Source of the DNA: Bacillota bacterium
Lineage (GTDB): Bacteria; Bacillota; Clostridia; Clostridiales; Clostridiaceae
Reading direction: 5' to 3'
Assembly (NCBI GenBank): GCA_023399035.1
Contig: JAEWQX010000080.1
Coordinates: 1 to 27,258 of the forward strand
Length of the DNA: 27,258 nucleotides
Each line of letters opens with the position of its first letter. The first letter of the stretch is position 1. Of this stretch, positions 1 to 8,210 are shown piece by piece. The notes under the pieces were generated by a model. It was not told the DNA's origin. It was given only the letters and a program-made list of their open reading frames with translations, and did no database searches. A program made the translations under genes and the position numbers.

Positions 1-26
1 TAATGTAAGTTCAGGGAGGGAAACAG

Positions 27-461
27 ATGAAATCATACATTGCTAAAGCAAGTGAAATCGAAAGAAAATGGTATGTTGTTGATGCTGCTGGTAAGCCACT
101 AGGTAGAGTTGCTAGCCAAGTTGCTTCAATTTTAAGAGGAAAAAATAAGCCAACTTTTACACCTAACGTTGACTGCGGAGACTTCGTTATCGTAATAAAC
201 GCAGAAAAGGTAGTTTTAACTGGTAAGAAGTTAGATCAAAAATTAATGAGAAAGCATAGTCTTTACCCAGGCGGATTAAAAGAAACTCCATACAGAGTAG
301 TATTAGATAAGAAACCTGAATTCGCTTTTGAAGAAGCAGTAAGAAGAATGCTTCCAACAGGCGTATTAGGAAGACAAATGTTAAAGAAATTAAATGTATA
401 CAGAGGTGCTGAACACAATCATGCAGCTCAAAAACCAGAAGTACTTGAGTTAAGATACTAA
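27..461 (+). CDS. rplM: 50S ribosomal protein L13
   Basis: A 144-residue protein of the normal bacterial L13 length. It starts with the family's typical MKSYIAKASEIERKWYVVDA and has the conserved core GKPLGRVAS, GDFVIVINAEKV and, near residues 108-118, RRMLPTGVLGR. L13 is an early-assembling protein of the large ribosomal subunit. The ATG is preceded by AGGGAGGG (13-20) at good spacing. It is followed after 25 bases by rpsI, the conserved rplM-rpsI operon order of bacteria, and both end at one terminator (897-931). The promoter lies outside the window, and a short leader or upstream gene end (a TAA at 1-3) is all that precedes it. The call is essentially certain. Confidence 0.98.
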   Translation: MKSYIAKASEIERKWYVVDAAGKPLGRVASQVASILRGKNKPTFTPNVDCGDFVIVINAEKVVLTGKKLDQKLMRKHSLYPGGLKETPYRVVLDKKPEFAFEEAVRRMLPTGVLGRQMLKKLNVYRGAEHNHAAQKPEVLELRY

Positions 462-486
462 TATATACTCGGGAGGAGGAATAAAA

Positions 487-879
487 ATGGCAAAAGTTCA
501 ATACATGGGAACTGGAAGAAGAAAAAAATCAGTTGCAAGAGTAAGACTTGTACCAGGAAATGGTAAGGTTGTTGTAAATAATAGAGAAATAGAAAACTTT
601 TTTGGTTTAGAAACTTTAAGAGTTATCGTAAACCAACCATTAGTTTTAACTGGAACTAAAGATAAGTTCGACGTTTTAGTTAACGTACATGGTGGTGGAT
701 TCACAGGTCAAGCTGGAGCTATCAGACACGGTATAGCTAGAGCATTAGTTAAATCTGATGAAGCTTTAAAGCCAGAATTAAAGAAGGCTGGATTCTTAAC
801 TAGAGATCCAAGAATGAAGGAAAGAAAGAAATACGGTCTTAAAAAAGCAAGAAGAGCTCCACAATTCTCAAAGAGATAG
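487..879 (+). CDS. rpsI: 30S ribosomal protein S9
   Basis: A 130-residue protein matching the S9 family in length. It has the N-terminal GTGRRKKSVARVRL, the central GGGFTGQAGAIRHGIARAL, and the highly conserved basic tail RKKYGLKKARRAPQFSKR, whose C-terminal residues reach the P-site tRNA in the small subunit. The ribosome-binding site GGGAGGAGGA (471-480) gives a strong start. It is the second gene of the rplM-rpsI operon and is followed by a stem-loop terminator 17 bases after the stop. Confidence 0.98.
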   Translation: MAKVQYMGTGRRKKSVARVRLVPGNGKVVVNNREIENFFGLETLRVIVNQPLVLTGTKDKFDVLVNVHGGGFTGQAGAIRHGIARALVKSDEALKPELKKAGFLTRDPRMKERKKYGLKKARRAPQFSKR

Positions 880-896
880 TATTTGGAGTTATACAG

Positions 897-931
897 AAAT
901 CCTGCAAACTTTATGTTTGTGGGATTTTTTT
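897..931 (+). terminator. Intrinsic terminator of rplM-rpsI
   Basis: A 13-bp stem (897-909 with 915-927, two G-U pairs), loop TTTAT, followed by a run of T to 931. It closes the ribosomal-protein operon. Confidence 0.9.
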
Positions 932-1112
932 ATTAGCATAAATTTATTATTTCTTTAATAGAATAGGCATAGCAATAAAGTATAGTTAGAGAGAATTTAC
1001 TGATTTTTAGCAAGAAAAATTATGAAATTATACAACTAGATATGAATTTTTATAATATTAATTAAAAAACATTTTCAAATGTAAGAAAAATACAGCTTAT
1101 ATTAAAAGTAGG

Positions 1113-1179
1113 TTAAAAATGAAGCAAAAATATTAACATGAGGTTAAAAATAAGATAAACTTATCATTGTTAATAAAAT
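1113..1179 (+). promoter_or_regulatory. Possible Pho-box promoter of the Na/Pi transporter gene
   Basis: TTAACA (1133-1138) and TTAAAA (1144-1149) are separated by exactly 5 bases, the spacing of PhoP half-sites in Gram-positive bacteria. A third TTAAAA lies at 1113-1118. A -10-like TAAAAT is at 1174-1179 and has no recognisable -35 at 17 bases, as expected for an activator-dependent promoter. The rest of the 282-base gap (932-1213) is AT-rich with no gene seen. In AT-rich DNA such hexamers arise easily, so this is tentative; the support comes from the downstream gene's function. Confidence 0.3.
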
Positions 1180-1213
1180 AGAAATAAATAAATTAACCGA
1201 AGGAGAATAAATT

Positions 1214-2830
1214 GTGGATACAATAAAGGTTATTATTCAATTAATGGGTGGATTAGGGCTATTTATTTATGGTATGAAACTAATGGGAGATGGTTTAGAG
1301 AACGCAGCAGGGGAAGGTCTTAAAACTATTCTTGAAAAAGTGACAAGCAACCGTATTATGGGTGTTGGAATAGGTGCTATAGTTACAGCAGTTATCCAAA
1401 GTAGTAGTGCTACTACAGTTATGGTTGTTGGTTTTGTTAATGCAGGTCTTATGACTCTGGCGCAGGCTGCTGGTGTAATCATGGGTGCAAATATAGGTAC
1501 AACTATTACTGCACAGCTTGTAGCATTTAAGCTTGATCAGGTTGCTCCTATATTTGTATTTGTTGGTGCAGCATTAGTAATGTTTGCAAAAGCTAAAAAG
1601 AGAAAAGAAATAGGTAACATAATTCTAGGGTTTGGTATACTATTTACTGGTATGGGTGCAATGAGTGGTGCAATGAAGCCATTAGCATCATCACCAATGT
1701 TTACAGATATATTACTTGCAATAGGCGACAACTGGTTTATAGGAATTATAGCTGGTGCAGCTATTACAGCTTTATTGCAGAGTTCATCAGCAACAACTGG
1801 TATATTAATTGCATTAGCTTCAACTGGATTAATAGATATAGGCTTAGCATTGCCAATTGTTTTTGGATGTAACATAGGTACTTGTATAACAGCAATGCTT
1901 GCAAGTGTAGGAACTAATAAAACTGCACATAAAGCAGCATTATTGCATTTAGTGTTTAATATAGTTGGAACGGTAGTATTCTTACCGTTCATAGGTATTA
2001 TAGCAAAATTTGTTCAACATATAAGTCCTGAAGATGTAAGCAGACAAATTGCAAATGCGCATACAGTATTTAATGTGGCAAATACAGCGCTATTGTTACC
2101 ATTTACTAATTATATAATTAAATTTATAAATAAGGTAATACCTTGTGAAGACGAAATTGAAAAGGTTGGTCCTAAATATATTGATGATAGAGTTTTAGAA
2201 ACTCCTGTTATAGCAGCAGGTCAGGTTATAAAAGAAACTATCAGAATGGCTAATAAGGCAAAAGAAAATGTTGAATTATCTATGAAAGCTTTCGTTGATG
2301 GTGATGAAGCATTAATCGAAAAAGTATACGAAAATGAAAAGATAATTAATGTACTTGAAGAAAGCATAACTGAATACTTAGTTAAGCTTGCCAAATGTGA
2401 TTTATCAGATAAGGAAAAAGGAATAGTTGCTTCAACATTCCATGTAGTTATAGATATCGAAAGAATAGGAGATCATGCAGATAATATTGCAGATTTAACT
2501 ATTGAAAAGATAAATAAGAATTTAAAATACAGCCAGGATGCTATTGATGAGTTATATGAAATCTATAATTCAACATTAAAAGCATTAGAAATTGCTATAG
2601 ATTCTTATGTAAACAGAGACATTGTGAAAGCAAAGAGTATCTTAGATGTTGAAGATAAGATTGATGCTTATCAAAGAAACTATAGAGAAAAGCATATTCA
2701 AAGATTATATGATGGTAAATGTAATGCATTTGCTGGTGCTATATTCTTAGATTTAATAAGTGCTTTTGAAAGAATTGGAGATCACTCAACTAATATTACT
2801 GAAAGCGTATTAGAAAATTACGTAAACTAA
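1214..2830 (+). CDS. Na/Pi cotransporter family protein with C-terminal PhoU domain
   Basis: A 538-residue membrane protein starting at GTG behind AGGAG (1201-1205, spacer 8). The N-terminal ~310 residues are hydrophobic and contain the two inverted QSSS repeats typical of the NptA/SLC34-type family (QSSSATT at residues 62-68 and 189-195), each followed by a GANIGTT or GCNIGTC motif. Residues from ~340 on form a soluble helical PhoU-like domain with two repeats marked by ERIGDHADNI and ERIGDHSTNI. The family imports phosphate with sodium; the PhoU part is thought to sense or limit phosphate flux. It is monocistronic: its own promoter region has Pho-box-like repeats and a strong terminator follows. 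It sits between rpsI and cwlD, which lie close together in Bacillus. Substrate specificity is inferred from family only. Confidence 0.93.
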   Translation: MDTIKVIIQLMGGLGLFIYGMKLMGDGLENAAGEGLKTILEKVTSNRIMGVGIGAIVTAVIQSSSATTVMVVGFVNAGLMTLAQAAGVIMGANIGTTITAQLVAFKLDQVAPIFVFVGAALVMFAKAKKRKEIGNIILGFGILFTGMGAMSGAMKPLASSPMFTDILLAIGDNWFIGIIAGAAITALLQSSSATTGILIALASTGLIDIGLALPIVFGCNIGTCITAMLASVGTNKTAHKAALLHLVFNIVGTVVFLPFIGIIAKFVQHISPEDVSRQIANAHTVFNVANTALLLPFTNYIIKFINKVIPCEDEIEKVGPKYIDDRVLETPVIAAGQVIKETIRMANKAKENVELSMKAFVDGDEALIEKVYENEKIINVLEESITEYLVKLAKCDLSDKEKGIVASTFHVVIDIERIGDHADNIADLTIEKINKNLKYSQDAIDELYEIYNSTLKALEIAIDSYVNRDIVKAKSILDVEDKIDAYQRNYREKHIQRLYDGKCNAFAGAIFLDLISAFERIGDHSTNITESVLENYVN

Positions 2831-2837
2831 TAAATTT

Positions 2838-2871
2838 AAAAAAGAGATTCCTGAATAGGAATCTCTTTTTT
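2838..2871 (+). terminator. Intrinsic terminator after the Na/Pi transporter gene
   Basis: A perfect stem of about 15 bp built on GAGATTCCT/AGGAATCTC with A and T flanks (left arm 2838-2852, loop GAAT, right arm 2857-2871). The A-run/U-run symmetry would let it work in both directions. Confidence 0.9.
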
Positions 2872-3207
2872 GCACAAAAAATTAATTATAGGATGTTTTT
2901 TATTATACATTTAATTTAAGGGTGAAGAGTTAACAAGTAATAAAGATGAATTACGGAAAAAACAGCAAAGCTATTCTGGTAATTGTACATAAAGAGAATC
3001 AATGGTTTTTAACCGAAACTCTTAGTTATTACCTTATAATTACTAACTATATAACTGAAGCAATTTATCTTGCTTTTTAAAGAATTATGCAGCTTTAAAT
3101 ATAGGAACTTATTGATATAGGGAGAAGCTGGAGTATATTAATGAATAAATTATATTTTAGTGCAGACAATATTTTAGAGAATAGTCATACTAGAAGGAGA
3201 AGTTGCA
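2872..3207. other. Intergenic region before cwlD, no confident gene
   Basis: 336 bases of AT-rich DNA. It contains a 44-codon reading frame (2946-3080) without a ribosome-binding site or recognisable product. It also contains a 49-codon frame (3141-3290) with a fair ribosome-binding site (GGAG 3130-3133) that overlaps the start of cwlD in another frame. A TGAATA at 3142-3147 resembles a sigma-G -35 element, but the matching -10 (GACAATA at 3165) is poor. The cwlD promoter must lie here but cannot be fixed by eye. Confidence 0.4.
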
Positions 3208-3864
3208 ATGAATTTAAAAAGAATATTATCTTTAATCTGTATTTTGATTATCATGCTTGCTTTACCTATAAAAATATCTGCAGAAGATGAAAAAGTACAG
3301 CATGTCATATTGATAGATGCAGGTCATGGAGGAATTGATGGTGGAGCCAAGTCTAAAAATGGAACAATTGAAAAAGATATAAATCTTGCAATAGCATCAA
3401 AACTTAAGAAAAAGCTTGAGGATAATGGATATAAAGTTTATATGACAAGGGAAGATGATTCACAGCTTGATAATAAGAAAGCTGCAGACCTAACTAAAAG
3501 ATGCGAGATGAAAAAAGAAACAAAATGTGAAGCTTTTATTTCCATACATCAAAATATGTTTCCAAAGGCCAAATGCTTTGGAGCACAGGTTTGGTATGCT
3601 TCAAATGATAAGAGCAAGGAACTGGCAGATAGTATTCAAGAATCTTTAAAGGAACATATTAAGGATAATAACAGGAGAATACCTAAAGATGCAAAAGAAC
3701 AATATAAAATATTACGAGATAGATATGATGGTGCCTGTGTTATAGTAGAATGCGGTTTTTTATCAAACTATGAAGAGGAACAGAAATTGAAGACCGATGA
3801 ACATCAGGAAAACTTAGTAGAAGGAATTAAATGTGGTATTGATAAGTATTTTGAAAATAAATAA
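3208..3864 (+). CDS. cwlD: N-acetylmuramoyl-L-alanine amidase CwlD (spore cortex muramic-delta-lactam)
   Basis: A 218-residue secreted or membrane-anchored amidase. Residues 1-25 form a signal/anchor segment (MNLKRILSLICILIIMLALP). The Amidase_3 fold follows: zinc ligands H40 (DAGHGGIDGG), E55 (IEKDINLA) and H114 (SIHQNM), and catalytic E181 (VIVECGFLSN). CwlD cleaves the peptide from muramic acid in the spore cortex so that muramic-delta-lactam can form, which marks cortex for germination enzymes. The length is close to B. subtilis CwlD (237), and in Bacillus cwlD lies just downstream of rplM-rpsI, which supports CwlD over another amidase. The ribosome-binding site AAGGAGA (about 3194-3200) fits the ATG. 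It is expected to be expressed in sporulation. Clostridial CwlD partners such as GerS are not in this window. Confidence 0.88.
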   Translation: MNLKRILSLICILIIMLALPIKISAEDEKVQHVILIDAGHGGIDGGAKSKNGTIEKDINLAIASKLKKKLEDNGYKVYMTREDDSQLDNKKAADLTKRCEMKKETKCEAFISIHQNMFPKAKCFGAQVWYASNDKSKELADSIQESLKEHIKDNNRRIPKDAKEQYKILRDRYDGACVIVECGFLSNYEEEQKLKTDEHQENLVEGIKCGIDKYFENK

Positions 3865-3941
3865 TTTAATATATTGATCAAGAGACTATTTTTAAAACAA
3901 CTAATCTAATATCATTCGATATTGAATAAAAAATAATATGC

Positions 3942-3984
3942 AAAAAGCTCAGCATATAAATTATAGATAAGTGTTGAGTTTTTT
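3942..3984. terminator. Bidirectional terminator between cwlD and the small (-) strand gene
   Basis: Stem 3942-3955 with 3971-3984 (core CTCAGCAT/GTGTTGAG with G-U pairs), flanked by A5 on the left and T6 on the right. It therefore yields a U-tract on both strands and can serve cwlD (+) and the 62-aa gene (-). Confidence 0.75.
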
Positions 3985-4022
3985 ACATATTTTAATATGA
4001 GATAAAATAATTATTTTTTAAA

Positions 4023-4211
4023 CTAAAAGTTAATCTTTTGAAAACAGTCAATAGAAATAGGGCCTACTTTAATACTGTTTTTAGGAGGAGGGCTGGAAAA
4101 ATAGTTGCTATTAAACAATAAATAAGCATTATATACTATTAGGCAGATTAAAGTAAGTGTTAATGCATATATGATAAATGTTATTATTTTATTTATTTTT
4201 TTATCATCCAT
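4023..4211 (-). CDS. Small single-pass membrane protein, unknown function
   Basis: A 62-residue reading frame on the minus strand. It is supported as a gene by a ribosome-binding site (AGGAAAGG, about six bases before the ATG on the minus strand), a downstream bidirectional terminator, and protein-like composition: a charged start MDDKKINK, one hydrophobic helix of ~24 residues (about 9-32, ITFIIYALTLTLICLIVYNA), then a short tail with SSPPPKN. By the positive-inside rule the N-terminus would be cytoplasmic. It is divergent from the fumarase genes. I do not recognise a family. It could be a small sporulation or stress membrane protein, but nothing in the sequence decides this. A chance frame remains possible. 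Confidence 0.55.
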   Translation of the reverse strand: MDDKKINKIITFIIYALTLTLICLIVYNAYLLFNSNYFSSPPPKNSIKVGPISIDCFQKINF

Positions 4212-4311
4212 AATGAACCTTTCCTATACAGATTGCTTATGTTTAAGTATAGTATTTAAGTTCTATAAATATGAGATTAAAAATAGAGTTTCATAAATGA
4301 GTATTTAATGG

Positions 4312-4340
4312 TTGTAAATGTTAATAAAAAAACTTAAACT
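4312..4340 (+). promoter_or_regulatory. Possible promoter of the fumarase operon
   Basis: TTGTAA (4312-4317), 17-base spacer, TAAACT (4335-4340); both are partial matches to sigma-A consensus. They are placed 32 bases before the start codon. Confidence 0.3.
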
Positions 4341-4372
4341 TAAATAGAGTAATAAGTAGAGGAGTTGTTATA

Positions 4373-5215
4373 ATGCGTGAAGTAAATGTAGCTTTAGTTA
4401 CAGAAGTAGTAAAGAAGCTGTCAATTGAAGCTAATTATTTTTTAGGGGCAGATATAAAGGAATCATTGGAGAAATCAAGAAAAGAGGAAACATTTGAATT
4501 AGCAGGACAAGTTCTTGATAAAATTATTTTAAACTCTGAAATTGCGTGCAAAGAAGAAATGCCAATGTGTCAGGATACAGGCATGGCATGTGTTTTCTTA
4601 GAAATAGGACAAGATGTTCATTTCATAGGGGGGAATTTAGAAGAAGCTATTAATGAAGGTGTAAGAAGAGGATATGAAGAAGGATTCTTAAGAAAATCTG
4701 TTGTGGAAGATCCCATAAGAAGAGTAAATACAAAGGATAATACTCCTGCAATAATATATTATGATATTGTAGATGGAGATAAAGTAAAAATTACATTAGC
4801 ACCAAAGGGATTTGGTTCAGAAAATATGAGTAGAATAGGAATGTTAAAGCCATCTGATGGACTAGAAGGTGTTAAGAATTTTATTATAGAGACAGTAAAG
4901 GCAGCAGGACCTAATCCATGCCCTCCTATGGTTGTTGGAGTAGGAATAGGAGGAACTTTTGATAAAGCAGCTTATCTTGCTAAGAAGGCTTTAATAAGAC
5001 CAATAAATACTAGCAATAAGGATGAGTTTTACAAGGATTTAGAAATAGAATTGTTAGAAAAAATAAATAAGCTTGGAATTGGTCCACAAGGCTTTGGTGG
5101 AAAAACTACAGCACTTGGACTTAATATAGAAACTTATCCTACACATATTGCTGGTCTTCCAGTTGCAGTCAACATAAACTGTCATGCAACAAGACATAAA
5201 GAAGCAGTAATATAA
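4373..5215 (+). CDS. Class I fumarate hydratase (TtdA/FumA type), alpha subunit
   Basis: A 280-residue protein matching the N-terminal, iron-sulfur half of class I fumarases. Cysteines placed to hold the oxygen-sensitive 4Fe-4S cluster are C66 (MPMCQDTGMA), C183 (NPCPPMVVGVGIGGTFD) and C270 (INCHATRHKEA). Also conserved are KGFGSENMSR (145-154) and GPQGFGGKTTALG (238-250). With the downstream beta subunit it interconverts fumarate and L-malate. The related L(+)-tartrate dehydratase has the same two-subunit layout, so tartrate as substrate cannot be excluded. The ATG is preceded by GAGGAG (spacer 8). It is followed 61 bases later by the beta subunit, with no terminator between. Confidence 0.9.
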   Translation: MREVNVALVTEVVKKLSIEANYFLGADIKESLEKSRKEETFELAGQVLDKIILNSEIACKEEMPMCQDTGMACVFLEIGQDVHFIGGNLEEAINEGVRRGYEEGFLRKSVVEDPIRRVNTKDNTPAIIYYDIVDGDKVKITLAPKGFGSENMSRIGMLKPSDGLEGVKNFIIETVKAAGPNPCPPMVVGVGIGGTFDKAAYLAKKALIRPINTSNKDEFYKDLEIELLEKINKLGIGPQGFGGKTTALGLNIETYPTHIAGLPVAVNINCHATRHKEAVI

Positions 5216-5276
5216 TAAATTTCATTTTTAAATAAAGTATTAATTGAATAATTACATAGTATTTGGGGGAGAAAAA

Positions 5277-5834
5277 ATGGAAATAAAGTTACAGACACCT
5301 CTTACAGAAGATAAAATTAAAGATTTAAAGTCTGGAGATAGTGTATTGCTTAGCGGCATAATATATTCTGCAAGAGATGCAGCTCATAAGAGGCTAATTG
5401 ATTTATTGAATGAAGGCAGAGAACTTCCATTAAATATAAAAGATGAAACAATATATTATGTTGGTCCATCACCTGCGAAGCCAGGGAATGTTATAGGATC
5501 AGCAGGGCCTACTACAAGCTATAGAATGGATGCCTATGCACCTGCTTTAATGGATTTAGGACTAAAAGGAATGATAGGAAAGGGTGCAAGAAATAAAGAA
5601 GTTATTGATTCAATAGTGAAAAATGGAGCAGTTTACTTTGGAGCTATTGGTGGTGCAGCAGCACTTATTGCTAAGAGTATAGTAAAATCAGAAATTATAG
5701 CATATGAAGACTTAGGTGCTGAAGCTATAAGAAGAATGGAAGTAAAGGATATGCCTCTAGTTGTAATTATAGATTCAAAAGGGAATAATTTATATGAATT
5801 AGGCCAGAAGGAATATTTAAGATCAGTAAAATAA
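5277..5834 (+). CDS. Class I fumarate hydratase (TtdB/FumB-C-terminal type), beta subunit
   Basis: A 185-residue protein matching the C-terminal half of class I fumarases, which provides part of the active site. Motifs seen are LLSGIIYSARDAAHKR, IYYVGPSPAKPG, IGSAGPTTSYRMD and GMIGKGARN, then AIGGAAALIAKSI and EDLGAEAIRRMEV. I start at ATG 5277 because GGGGGAG (5265-5271) sits five bases upstream; an in-frame TTG at 5244 has no ribosome-binding site. It forms the second gene of a two-gene operon with the alpha subunit and is followed by a terminator. In an anaerobe this pair would work in the reductive or partial TCA branch around malate and fumarate. Confidence 0.9.
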   Translation: MEIKLQTPLTEDKIKDLKSGDSVLLSGIIYSARDAAHKRLIDLLNEGRELPLNIKDETIYYVGPSPAKPGNVIGSAGPTTSYRMDAYAPALMDLGLKGMIGKGARNKEVIDSIVKNGAVYFGAIGGAAALIAKSIVKSEIIAYEDLGAEAIRRMEVKDMPLVVIIDSKGNNLYELGQKEYLRSVK

Positions 5835-5906
5835 TATTAATTTATAATTAACATATAATAATTTTATAATGGATGTTTATTTTTAAAAGATAATAGATAA
5901 GATGCA

Positions 5907-5951
5907 AAAAAGTTCAAAGAATAAAACAAAGTTTATTTCTTTGAACTTTTT
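5907..5951. terminator. Bidirectional terminator between the fumarase operon and the YitT gene
   Basis: Stem GTTCAAAGA (5912-5920) with TCTTTGAAC (5938-5946), extended by A-run and T-run arms to 5907 and 5951. It serves convergent genes on both strands. Confidence 0.85.
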
Positions 5952-6066
5952 ATATATTAATACTGTTATTCACAAAAGTATAATTGAATGTGAATAACTT
6001 ATTTATTATTCGAAATAATTGTGGACAATATAACTAAAGTTTTAAGATATATTGTTCAAATATGAA

Positions 6067-6930
6067 TTATATGTTTATAAAACCTTTGCCTCGAACTTCA
6101 GATATATCAACAATTGTTATAAATGCAGAAGGGTCTATCTGATGTACTGCATTTTTCAATTCAATCATTTGACGTGAAGTTACTATACAGTATAACATTT
6201 TCTTTTTATCGTGAGTATACTCTCCTTCAGCAAATAATGATGTAATACCCCTGTGAAGATCCTTTATAACATAATTAATAACTTCATGTTCTTTTTTAGT
6301 AAGGATAAGAAGAAGTTTTTTGCTGCTGAATCCCTTAAGCATCTGATCAAGAACAAAACTTTGAATAAAAAGAGAAATAAGGGTGTATAATGCCTGAGGT
6401 AATCCGAATATAAACGCTCCAATTATAATGATTATTAAGTTAAGTAAAAAGCCTAAGCTTCCAATATTAAAATTTGAGTATTTTTTACGGATGAGCATTG
6501 TTACAATATCAGTACCGCCAGTTGAACCATTCCTTAAAAATACAAGTCCATAACCAACTCCACAAAGTACGCCACCATATATACAATAAAGAAGCAAATC
6601 AAGTCCATCAATATTTATAAGAGAGGCTAATGGCTTAGTTATCATAAGCGAAATAGATAAAGAAAGCATGCCTATTGTAGTATAAATAGTAAATGATCTG
6701 CTAAGTTTTTTAAAACTTATTGCAAGAAGAGGCATATTGATCAAGAATACTGTGATACCTGCTGGAATATTAGTAGTATATTCAACAAGTAATCCTACAC
6801 CTGTAGCACCGCCACTTAACAGCTGTGCATGAGATAGGAAAATATTAACTCCTAATGATGCAATAATACAACCTAAAAATATGATTAGTACATCAAATAT
6901 ATTAGCTCTGTATTTATAATATGTGTCCAT
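6067..6930 (-). CDS. YitT family membrane protein (YitT/DUF161 plus DUF2179)
   Basis: A 287-residue membrane protein. Residues ~10-205 hold about five to six hydrophobic helices with the family's small-residue motifs GGATGVGLL (41-49) and LRNGSTGGTDIV (about 131-142). Residues ~210-287 are a soluble DUF2179 domain ending in DPSAFITIVDISEVRGKGF, the usual C-terminal signature. The ATG follows AAAGGAG on the minus strand with a 7-base spacer. The family is common and often multicopy in Firmicutes, and its biochemical role is not firmly established. The gene is monocistronic, convergent with the fumarase operon and shares its terminator. A TTGAAT...TATTAA pair (6992 down to 6965, minus strand) could be its promoter. 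Confidence 0.9.
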   Translation of the reverse strand: MDTYYKYRANIFDVLIIFLGCIIASLGVNIFLSHAQLLSGGATGVGLLVEYTTNIPAGITVFLINMPLLAISFKKLSRSFTIYTTIGMLSLSISLMITKPLASLINIDGLDLLLYCIYGGVLCGVGYGLVFLRNGSTGGTDIVTMLIRKKYSNFNIGSLGFLLNLIIIIIGAFIFGLPQALYTLISLFIQSFVLDQMLKGFSSKKLLLILTKKEHEVINYVIKDLHRGITSLFAEGEYTHDKKKMLYCIVTSRQMIELKNAVHQIDPSAFITIVDISEVRGKGFINI

Positions 6931-7414
6931 GGATATACTCCTTTTAGTTATAATTCTCTATATATTAATACATTTTATAAAACAAAATTCAACCCTCATA
7001 AAAGTGGAAAAATAATAGTAAAAAAATACTTTTAATGAGATATAAGAAGTACAGTGAAATATGTAAAAAAGTAAAAATGTAATTAACATATTGATAAAAA
7101 AATATATTTAAAAATGCAAAAATATTTTTTCGTTCTTTTTATGCATATCATATTAATATTTTTTTGTGATAATATATTTATTAGAAGACTCATACTTATT
7201 TAGCCATGTTACATATTATTATTTATTTGCTTATTTTGAAAATAATATTTATGAATTTTCTGTAAGTTATTTATCTAGAATAGAAAAATAATTTGCGTTC
7301 GGATTTAGTTTGTAAGTGAAAGTTATATGTGTACTGAAGTAAATTTGGTAGTTTCTTATTATTAATGATATTATTGAAGGAATATTAGAAAGTTTTAAGA
7401 TGAGGAGTATGGAT
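6931..7414. other. Long AT-rich divergent intergenic region, no gene seen
   Basis: 484 bases between the divergent YitT gene and the TPR protein gene. It holds several A/T-run imperfect palindromes (for example around 7090-7140) but no open frame with a ribosome-binding site. I find no RNA family I can recognise, and no clear consensus promoter for the rightward operon. Confidence 0.5.
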
Positions 7415-8143
7415 ATGAGAAGAGTATCATTGCCAGGCAATGAAAAACATAAAATAATCATTTTACTGATTTTAGTATTGATTTCAGCAGGAGTGTTGAC
7501 TTATGAATTTAGCAGTAACTTAAAGAATAAAAATAATAATAATAATGTAAATATTAATAGTAATGAAAGTGAATATATTACAGGAGCATCTGATAAAGAA
7601 GAATCTATAAAAGAAGGAAATTCAGATACATCTAAGAATGACTCAGAGAATATTTCAGAAAGAGAAAGAGAGTTATATAATAATGCATATACAACTTTTT
7701 TTACAGGAAATTATGCAGAAGCAGTATCTAAAGGTGATGAAGTAATAAATGAATTTCCTAAGAGTTATATGGGATATAATATAAGGGGAATAGCAAAAGC
7801 ATATAATGGAGATTTTAATGGAGCAATGTCAGATATAGATAAATCATTATCTATAAATCCTGATTATGGATATGGAAGATTTAATAAAGCGCTTACATAT
7901 GAATTGTACAGTAAATTTGATGAGGCTCTTGAATGGTATGATAAAGCGCTTGAAATTGAGGATTATGTATGGACTTATTATGGAATAGCTTCTATATATG
8001 GCAGAAGAGGAGATGTCTATAATGCTGTTGAACATTTAAAGAAAGCTATTGAAATAAATAGTGCAGTAAAAGAGGAAGCAAAGACCGAATCTGACTTTGA
8101 TCCTATAAGAGATTCAAAGGACTTCAAAGATATTATAGGATAA
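7415..8143 (+). CDS. Membrane-anchored TPR-repeat protein
   Basis: A 242-residue protein. I start it at ATG 7415 because AGGAG (7403-7407) lies seven bases upstream; in-frame ATGs at 7400 and 7409 are less well served. One hydrophobic helix near residues 9-30 (HKIIILLILVLISAGVLTYEF) anchors it, followed by an Asn-rich and then Ser/Glu-rich low-complexity linker (~35-80). Residues ~85-225 contain about four tetratricopeptide repeats (for instance SYMGYNIRGIAKAYNGDFNG and YGRFNKALTYELYSKFDEAL). The ending, SDFDPIRDSKDFKDIIG, is typical of extracytoplasmic TPR proteins. It is 67 bases upstream of a response regulator-kinase pair with no terminator between, so it may be co-transcribed and could act as a sensor or adaptor for that kinase. 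Function is otherwise unknown. Confidence 0.8.
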   Translation: MRRVSLPGNEKHKIIILLILVLISAGVLTYEFSSNLKNKNNNNNVNINSNESEYITGASDKEESIKEGNSDTSKNDSENISERERELYNNAYTTFFTGNYAEAVSKGDEVINEFPKSYMGYNIRGIAKAYNGDFNGAMSDIDKSLSINPDYGYGRFNKALTYELYSKFDEALEWYDKALEIEDYVWTYYGIASIYGRRGDVYNAVEHLKKAIEINSAVKEEAKTESDFDPIRDSKDFKDIIG

Positions 8144-8210
8144 TTAAAAAATGATACATTACTTTGAATAATTGTATTTTATATAGATAGAGGGAACAGG
8201 AGGGAAATTA

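Noticed and set aside
1267..1992. Long minus-strand frames inside the Na/Pi transporter gene
   Set aside because: Antisense shadows of a strongly conserved gene; no ribosome-binding sites and unnatural composition.
2946..3080. 44-codon reading frame before cwlD
   Set aside because: No ribosome-binding site at a suitable distance and no recognisable sequence; likely chance.
3186..3192. Perfect CATACTA, the sigma-G/E -10 consensus, just before cwlD
   Set aside because: It sits directly against the ribosome-binding site; a start about seven bases on would remove that site from the transcript, and no TGAATA lies 17-18 bases upstream.
6931..7414. Search for a small RNA or riboswitch in the longest gap
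   Set aside because: Only A/T-run palindromes; no GC-containing conserved stems or terminator-like structure upstream of the TPR gene.
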